The notes under the pieces: generated by a model
Databases searched by the model: none
What the model was told of the DNA's origin: nothing
What the model saw: the letters and a program-made list of their open reading frames with translations, nothing else
Program-made: the position numbers and the translations under genes
DNA from: Acidobacteriaceae bacterium
Lineage (GTDB): Bacteria; Acidobacteriota; Terriglobia; Terriglobales; Acidobacteriaceae
Length of the DNA stretch: 13,243 nucleotides
Assembly (NCBI GenBank): GCA_003167305.1
Contig: PMTP01000196.1
Coordinates: 1-13,243 of the forward strand
Direction of reading: 5' to 3'
Part shown: piece by piece, positions 8,826-13,243 of the stretch
Layout of the letters: every line of letters begins with the position of its first letter
Position numbering within the stretch: the stretch's first letter is position 1

Positions 8826-11294
8826 ATGAACTCCGCCTCTTCTCAAGATCTGCCCGCGCCGGTTTCGGTAACCCCGGAGCTGCTGGCCCAGCACAGCATC
8901 ACCGCGGATGAGTACAGCCGCATACAGGCCGCTCTGGGCCGCGTGCCCTCGCTCACCGAACTGGGCATTTACAGCGTGATGTGGAGCGAGCACTGCTCCT
9001 ACAAATCCAGCCGCGTGCATCTCAAGCGGCTGCCCACCAAGAGTGCTCTCGTGGTGCAGGGGCCGGGCGAGAACGCCGGCATCATCGACGTGGGCGACGG
9101 CTGGGCCTGCGCCTTCAAGATCGAGAGCCACAACCACCCCAGCTACATCGAGCCGTTTCAGGGCGCGGCAACCGGCGTGGGCGGCATTCTGCGCGACATC
9201 TTCACGATGGGCGCGCGGCCGCTGGCGGTAATGGATTCGCTGCGCTTTGGGCCGATCTCCGAAGAAACAAACCAAGACGCGGAAGAGCGTGAGCTCCGCA
9301 AGAACCACTCCATCGTCGAGGGCGTGGTCAGCGGCATCGCCGCCTACGGCAACTGCTTTGGGGTGCCCTGCCTGGGCGGCGAGACCAAGTTCGAGGCCTG
9401 CTACAGCGGCAACCCGCTGGTGAACGCCTTCGCGCTGGGCATGGTTCGCAAGGACGAGATTTTTTACGGCAAGGCAAGCGGTACGGGCAACCCGGTGATT
9501 TACGTGGGCGCCAAAACCGGCCGCGACGGCATTCACGGCGCGACCATGGCATCCGAGGAATTCCACGAGGGCACCGAGGCCAAGCGGCCTAATGTGCAGG
9601 TGGGCGACCCCTTCATGGAGAAGCTGCTGATGGAGGCTTGCCTGGAGGCGATGCTGACCGGCGCGATCGTCGGCATTCAGGATATGGGGGCAGCCGGATT
9701 AACTTGTTCGACCTGCGAGATGGGCGGGCGCGGGGGCGTGGGTCTGGACGTGGAACTGGACCTGGTTCCGCAGCGCGAGACCGGCATGACGGCCTACGAG
9801 ATCATGCTCAGCGAGAGCCAGGAGCGGATGCTGCTGGTGGCTACGAAGGGGCGCGAGGGCGAGGTGCTGCGCGTCTTTGAAAAGTGGGGCCTGGATGGAG
9901 TCATCGTGGGCACGGTGCAGCCCGAGCCGCGGCTGCGCATCCGTCACCATGGAATCTTGGTCGCCGACATTCCCAACCGGTCGCTCACCGACGATGCGCC
10001 GCTTTACCATCGCCCGGTCGGCGTCTGGAAGGCGCCGGTGGCGCTGGAGCCCTCGGAAGAGGTATTGAAGCAGCTCGCCAAGGACCGCGACTATACGGCG
10101 GATTTGAAGAAGCTGCTCATTAGCGCCAATGTTTGCAGCAAGCGCTGGGTGCACGAGCAGTACGACACCATGGTGCAAACGAACACCGTGATAGGCCCCG
10201 GCGGCGAAGGCGGCGTGATGCGCATCAAGGGCACGGGAAGGCCTGATGCAGTCGATGGGCCCATCGGAGAGATCGGGCTGGCGATGGCTCTGGACGGTAA
10301 CGGCCGTTGGGCTTACCTCGATCCCAAGCTGGGCGCGATGCACGCCGTCGCCGAGGCCGCCCGCAAGGTGGCGATGACCGGCGCAAAGCCTGTAGCCGCG
10401 ACCAACTGCCTCAACTTTGGCAACCCCGAGAAGCCGGAGATCATGGCCCAGCTTTCGGCGGCCATCGACGGCATTGCGGAGGCTTGCACGGCTCTGGGAA
10501 CACCGGTAACCGGCGGCAATGTTTCTCTTTACAACGAGACGCGCGGCGAAGGCATTTATCCCACCCCGGTTCTGGGCATAGTCGGCATTCTGGACGATGT
10601 GAACAAGGCGGTTCCCGCGGATTTCCAGAAGGCGGGGGACGCGATTCTGCTCTTGTGGCCGATTCCCAAGGGCGAAGAGCCGAACCCCAAACTGGATGTT
10701 CCGCTTGATCCTCTGCCAATGAGCCAGCTACCTCTCCCCGTTTATCAGCCCGTGGTTTCTGAAGTGGCAGAGGCAACTGAGGCTGTGGCAACTGCGGCAC
10801 TCTCGGTCTTTGGCTCCTCCGAATACGCCAAAGTAGTGCTCGGAAGCCTCTGGGGCACGCCGCCGCCGCTTGATCTGGAGGCCGAAGCCAGGCTGCATCT
10901 GTTGTTGGCCGAGTTGGCCGGCGAGGGATTGCTACGTTCCGCGCGCGATATCTCCGACGGGGGAATCGCAGTAGCTTTGGCGCAGGCGGGCTTTCCGAAG
11001 GGGATCGGCGCTACCGTCGAGCAGGATCAATCGCTGATGGTTCATCCGCTCTTCGGCGTCTTTGCCGAACCCGCCTCCACTGTGCTGGTCACCACTCACC
11101 CCTCGAATCTCTCCGCCATCGAGAAGCTGGCCGACGAATACAAGTTCTTCGCCGCCCGCAATGGCTCGACCGGCGGAACGCGGCTGGAGGTCACGGTCGA
11201 CGGCGAGTCCTTCATCTCCGCGCCACTCGCCGATCTGCGCAAGCCCTGGGCCACCGCACTGGAAGCCATCCTCCATGACGAGGTAACCGCATGA
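8826..11294 (+). CDS. purL: Phosphoribosylformylglycinamidine synthase, PurL subunit
   Basis: PurL catalyses step four of purine synthesis: FGAR, ATP and ammonia to FGAM. It is the small type that lacks its own glutaminase domain and works with PurS and PurQ, which must be encoded elsewhere. With the ATG at 8826 it has 822 residues (B. subtilis about 742). Conserved blocks include [11 protein letters not shown] (H56), [20 protein letters not shown] (H102, H104), [20 protein letters not shown] [37 protein letters not shown] and [11 protein letters not shown] prefer ATG 8826 because GGAGG (8813-8817) lies 8 bases before it; GTG 8823 is possible. The ATG at 8811 overlaps that site and has no close ribosome site of its own. 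Oddity: about 50 proline-rich then Ala/Glu-rich residues (611-662) replace a short loop. The stop overlaps the purF start. Confidence 0.96.
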   Translation: MNSASSQDLPAPVSVTPELLAQHSITADEYSRIQAALGRVPSLTELGIYSVMWSEHCSYKSSRVHLKRLPTKSALVVQGPGENAGIIDVGDGWACAFKIESHNHPSYIEPFQGAATGVGGILRDIFTMGARPLAVMDSLRFGPISEETNQDAEERELRKNHSIVEGVVSGIAAYGNCFGVPCLGGETKFEACYSGNPLVNAFALGMVRKDEIFYGKASGTGNPVIYVGAKTGRDGIHGATMASEEFHEGTEAKRPNVQVGDPFMEKLLMEACLEAMLTGAIVGIQDMGAAGLTCSTCEMGGRGGVGLDVELDLVPQRETGMTAYEIMLSESQERMLLVATKGREGEVLRVFEKWGLDGVIVGTVQPEPRLRIRHHGILVADIPNRSLTDDAPLYHRPVGVWKAPVALEPSEEVLKQLAKDRDYTADLKKLLISANVCSKRWVHEQYDTMVQTNTVIGPGGEGGVMRIKGTGRPDAVDGPIGEIGLAMALDGNGRWAYLDPKLGAMHAVAEAARKVAMTGAKPVAATNCLNFGNPEKPEIMAQLSAAIDGIAEACTALGTPVTGGNVSLYNETRGEGIYPTPVLGIVGILDDVNKAVPADFQKAGDAILLLWPIPKGEEPNPKLDVPLDPLPMSQLPLPVYQPVVSEVAEATEAVATAALSVFGSSEYAKVVLGSLWGTPPPLDLEAEARLHLLLAELAGEGLLRSARDISDGGIAVALAQAGFPKGIGATVEQDQSLMVHPLFGVFAEPASTVLVTTHPSNLSAIEKLADEYKFFAARNGSTGGTRLEVTVDGESFISAPLADLRKPWATALEAILHDEVTA

Positions 11295-12796
11295 CCGGGC
11301 TGCTCTTTCAGGGGGTCATAGGCGTCGCGGATACCACCGGGCAGCTGACCACTGACCACTGTCCACTGGTCACTGTCGCCGCAGACGACAAGCTCCGCGA
11401 AGAGTGCGGCGTCATCGCTATTCACGGCCATCCCGACGCCGCTCGCCAGGCATATCTTGGCCTATACGCGCTTCAGCATCGCGGCCAGGAGTCGGCCGGA
11501 ATCGCCACAGCCGACGGCCAGCATCTGGCCAACATCAAGGGCATGGGCCTGGTCTCGGAGATTTTTTCCGACGATGTGCTGGCCAAGCTAACGGGGCAGA
11601 TGGCCATCGGCCACACCCGCTACTCGACGACCGGCGACTCGGCGCTGCTGAACGCCCAGCCCATCCGCGTCGACTCGACCAAGGGCCTGATCGCCATCGC
11701 CCACAACGGCAATCTGGTCAATTTGGGCAATCTGCGCGCGCGCCTGGAGAGGGACGGCGCGTACTTCCAGACCACCTCTGATTCAGAAATTATCGTCCAG
11801 TTGATCGCGCACTCGCCCGCCTCCACGCTGGTGGACGCCATCGCCGATTCTCTTGGTCAGATTGATGGCGCATTCTCCATCGTGATGATGACCCGCGACC
11901 GCATCTTCGCCGCCCGCGATCCGCGCGGCTTCCGCCCGCTCTCGATGGGCCGCATCAAGAACCCCGACGGCCCAGACACCATCGTCTTCGCCAGCGAGAG
12001 TTGCGCCTTCGACCTGCTTCGCGCCACCTTCGAGCGCGACGTGCTGCCCGGCGAACTGGTCATGGTCACCGAGGACGGCGTCACCAGCCGCCAGTACGCG
12101 ACCGGCACGCAGCAATCGAGCTGCATCTTCGAGCACGTCTACTTCGCGCGCCCCGACTCGCGCATCTTCGGCCGCTGGGTGCAGGAGAGCCGCGACCAGA
12201 TGGGCCGCCAACTGGCCCGCGAATCCAGCGTGCCGGCGGATTTGGTCGTTCCCGTCCCCGACTCCGGCGTGACGGCTGCCATGGGTTACGCGGAAGAGGC
12301 GGGCCTGCCCTTCCGCATGGGACTGATTCGCAACCACTATGTGGGCCGCACCTTCATCGAGCCGGAGCAGCGCGTCCGCGACTTCGGCGTGCGACTCAAG
12401 CTCAACCCGGTGCGCAATCTGCTCGAAGGCAAGAGAGTCATCCTGATCGACGACTCCATCATCCGCGGAACAACCAGTAGAAAGATTGTTCGCATGGTGC
12501 GCGGCGCGGGCGCCAGTGAAGTCCATCTGCGCATCAGTTGCCCGCCCACCATCTCGCCCTGCTTTTATGGCGTCGATACTCCCAGCAAGCGCGAACTGAT
12601 CGCCGCCAATAACTCCGTCGAAGAGATTCGCCAATTCATCGAAGCCGACTCGCTGGCCTACTTATCGCTCGAAGGGCTGCTGAAGTGCTGCGACGGCGAA
12701 GAGCACACCGGCTACTGCACAGCCTGCTACACCGGCAACTACCCTACCCAATGGGTCGATGTGGACGAGATTCTGCCGGTTGCGGTGAGTTTGTAA
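11291..12796 (+). CDS. purF: Amidophosphoribosyltransferase (glutamine-PRPP amidotransferase)
   Basis: PurF catalyses the first committed step of purine synthesis, transferring glutamine-derived ammonia to PRPP. The protein has 501 residues. The N-terminal nucleophile glutaminase domain starts at C39 ([10 protein letters not shown]), preceded by a 38-residue propeptide that must be removed; [10 protein letters not shown] is at 106-115. The PRPP loop [16 protein letters not shown] begins at 383. Four cysteines, C278 ([15 protein letters not shown]), C424 (SPCFYGVD), C476 and C479 (GYCTACYTG), match the [4Fe-4S] ligand pattern of the B. subtilis enzyme; the C278-C424 spacing of 146 equals that of its Cys236-Cys382. 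The start ATG overlaps the purL stop as ATGA, with GAGG 7 bases upstream, so translation is probably coupled. The propeptide is partly encoded by a heptamer repeat. Confidence 0.97.
   Translation: MTGLLFQGVIGVADTTGQLTTDHCPLVTVAADDKLREECGVIAIHGHPDAARQAYLGLYALQHRGQESAGIATADGQHLANIKGMGLVSEIFSDDVLAKLTGQMAIGHTRYSTTGDSALLNAQPIRVDSTKGLIAIAHNGNLVNLGNLRARLERDGAYFQTTSDSEIIVQLIAHSPASTLVDAIADSLGQIDGAFSIVMMTRDRIFAARDPRGFRPLSMGRIKNPDGPDTIVFASESCAFDLLRATFERDVLPGELVMVTEDGVTSRQYATGTQQSSCIFEHVYFARPDSRIFGRWVQESRDQMGRQLARESSVPADLVVPVPDSGVTAAMGYAEEAGLPFRMGLIRNHYVGRTFIEPEQRVRDFGVRLKLNPVRNLLEGKRVILIDDSIIRGTTSRKIVRMVRGAGASEVHLRISCPPTISPCFYGVDTPSKRELIAANNSVEEIRQFIEADSLAYLSLEGLLKCCDGEEHTGYCTACYTGNYPTQWVDVDEILPVAVSL
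11341..11379 (+). repeat. Five-unit 7-bp repeat inside the purF propeptide
   Basis: CTG occurs at 11345, 11352, 11359, 11366 and 11373, exactly 7 bases apart, in units CTGACCA, CTGACCA, CTGTCCA, CTGGTCA and CTGTCGC. The first unit is identical to one in the right arm of the rplA-rplJ spacer repeat. Because 7 is not a multiple of 3, successive units are read in different frames (residues about 18-30, [13 protein letters not shown]). No complementary arm is seen nearby. Confidence 0.8.
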
Positions 12797-12957
12797 CGGG
12801 GAAAGCATATACATACTCAAGCCGCGCAGCCTTTTTGCTTCCGCAGCATCTCCAGTTCAATACGGTCGTGGATAACTTTGTGGTGATGCGCACGCGCGGG
12901 CTGCTCTGCAACTGAGCACATATGCCGAATCGCGCCCAGTTTTGTTACTGTTGACCC

Positions 12958-13243
12958 ATGACCGAAGTTGGCGCTCAACCCGAAATGACTGTTCTCGACC
13001 TGGAATCCCTGGCTGCCGATGTGGTGGCGCTGGCCATGAAAGCCGGCGCCAGCGACGCCGAGGCTGCCGTCCGCGAGGGCGATGAGTTCTCCGTGAATGT
13101 GCGCCTGGGACAGGTGGAGACGCTGAAGGACTCCGGCTCGCGCGGGCTGGGCCTGCGCGTCTTTCTGGGCAAGTACTCGGCCTCGGCGAGCACCAGCGAC
13201 CTGACCGCGGAGGGAATCCGCCAACTGGTGGACGGTGCGCTGG
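12958..13243 (+). CDS. pmbA: TldE/PmbA-type metalloprotease subunit homologue, 3' end cut by window edge
   Basis: Only the first 95 codons are present. The segment VALAMKAGASDAEAAVREGD, then FSVNVRLGQVETLKDSGSRG, LGLRVFLGKYSASASTSD and LTAEGIRQLVDGAL closely fits the N-terminal domain of PmbA (TldE). PmbA pairs with TldD to form a zinc protease that trims modified peptides such as microcin B17 and degrades the CcdA antitoxin in E. coli. The zinc site is in TldD, not in this part. TldD itself is a relative, but the ASTSD motif and general wording favour PmbA. The ATG at 12958 has no clear ribosome site; an in-frame upstream ATG (12922) is closed by a stop. It lies 161 bases after purF, and no convincing promoter or terminator was found in that gap. 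Confidence 0.85.
   Translation, partial: MTEVGAQPEMTVLDLESLAADVVALAMKAGASDAEAAVREGDEFSVNVRLGQVETLKDSGSRGLGLRVFLGKYSASASTSDLTAEGIRQLVDGAL

Noticed and set aside
8502..9566. 354-codon minus-strand frame covering the tRNA and the start of purL
   Set aside because: It runs through the tRNA-Leu gene and antisense to clear PurL sequence; its translation has no family resemblance.
11783..12634. 283-codon minus-strand frame opposite purF
   Set aside because: Antisense shadow of a clear PurF frame, with an alanine/aspartate/histidine-rich composition.

Overview
The window looks like chromosomal DNA from a GC-rich bacterium, most likely an acidobacterium (Terriglobia/subdivision 1 type). That placement is an inference. 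It rests on recalled similarity of the RpoB sequence, above all a cysteine-rich insertion near its N-terminus that I associate with acidobacterial RpoB, and on the heptamer repeats in the spacers. It could not be checked by a search.

Left half, minus strand, read right to left: ribosomal protein L1 (rplA), L10 (rplJ) and L7/L12 (rplL), then a 780-base spacer, then the RNA polymerase beta subunit (rpoB), whose 3' end runs off position 1. This is the core of the usual rplKAJL-rpoBC cluster, but rplK is not upstream of rplA. Instead rplA has its own good promoter and a 69-nt leader that folds into a compact four-way junction. Both r-protein spacers hold inverted pairs of degenerate 7-bp repeats, with five or more units per arm. 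A strong hairpin follows rplL, with a candidate promoter directly beside it, so rpoB is probably partly uncoupled from rplJL. The rpoB leader itself contains mutually exclusive GC stems and a G-quadruplex motif.

Middle: a secreted glycoside-hydrolase-like protein (GH5-type TIM barrel) is divergent from rplA. The two promoters appear to share one palindromic -35 box (TTGCAA), each with a 17-bp spacer. After this gene comes a minus-strand class II tRNA-Leu (anticodon CAA, CCA encoded).

Right half, plus strand: purL (FGAM synthase, small type lacking a glutaminase domain) and purF (glutamine-PRPP amidotransferase, predicted [4Fe-4S] and propeptide type) overlap by ATGA and form a purine-synthesis operon. 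A further five-unit heptamer array lies inside the purF propeptide. The window ends in the first 95 codons of a pmbA/tldE-like gene of the TldD/TldE protease system.

Most genes are housekeeping. The unusual content is the heptamer-repeat family (two intergenic inverted pairs and one coding copy), the rplA leader structure, the shared -35 divergent promoter, and lineage-type insertions in RpoB and PurL.
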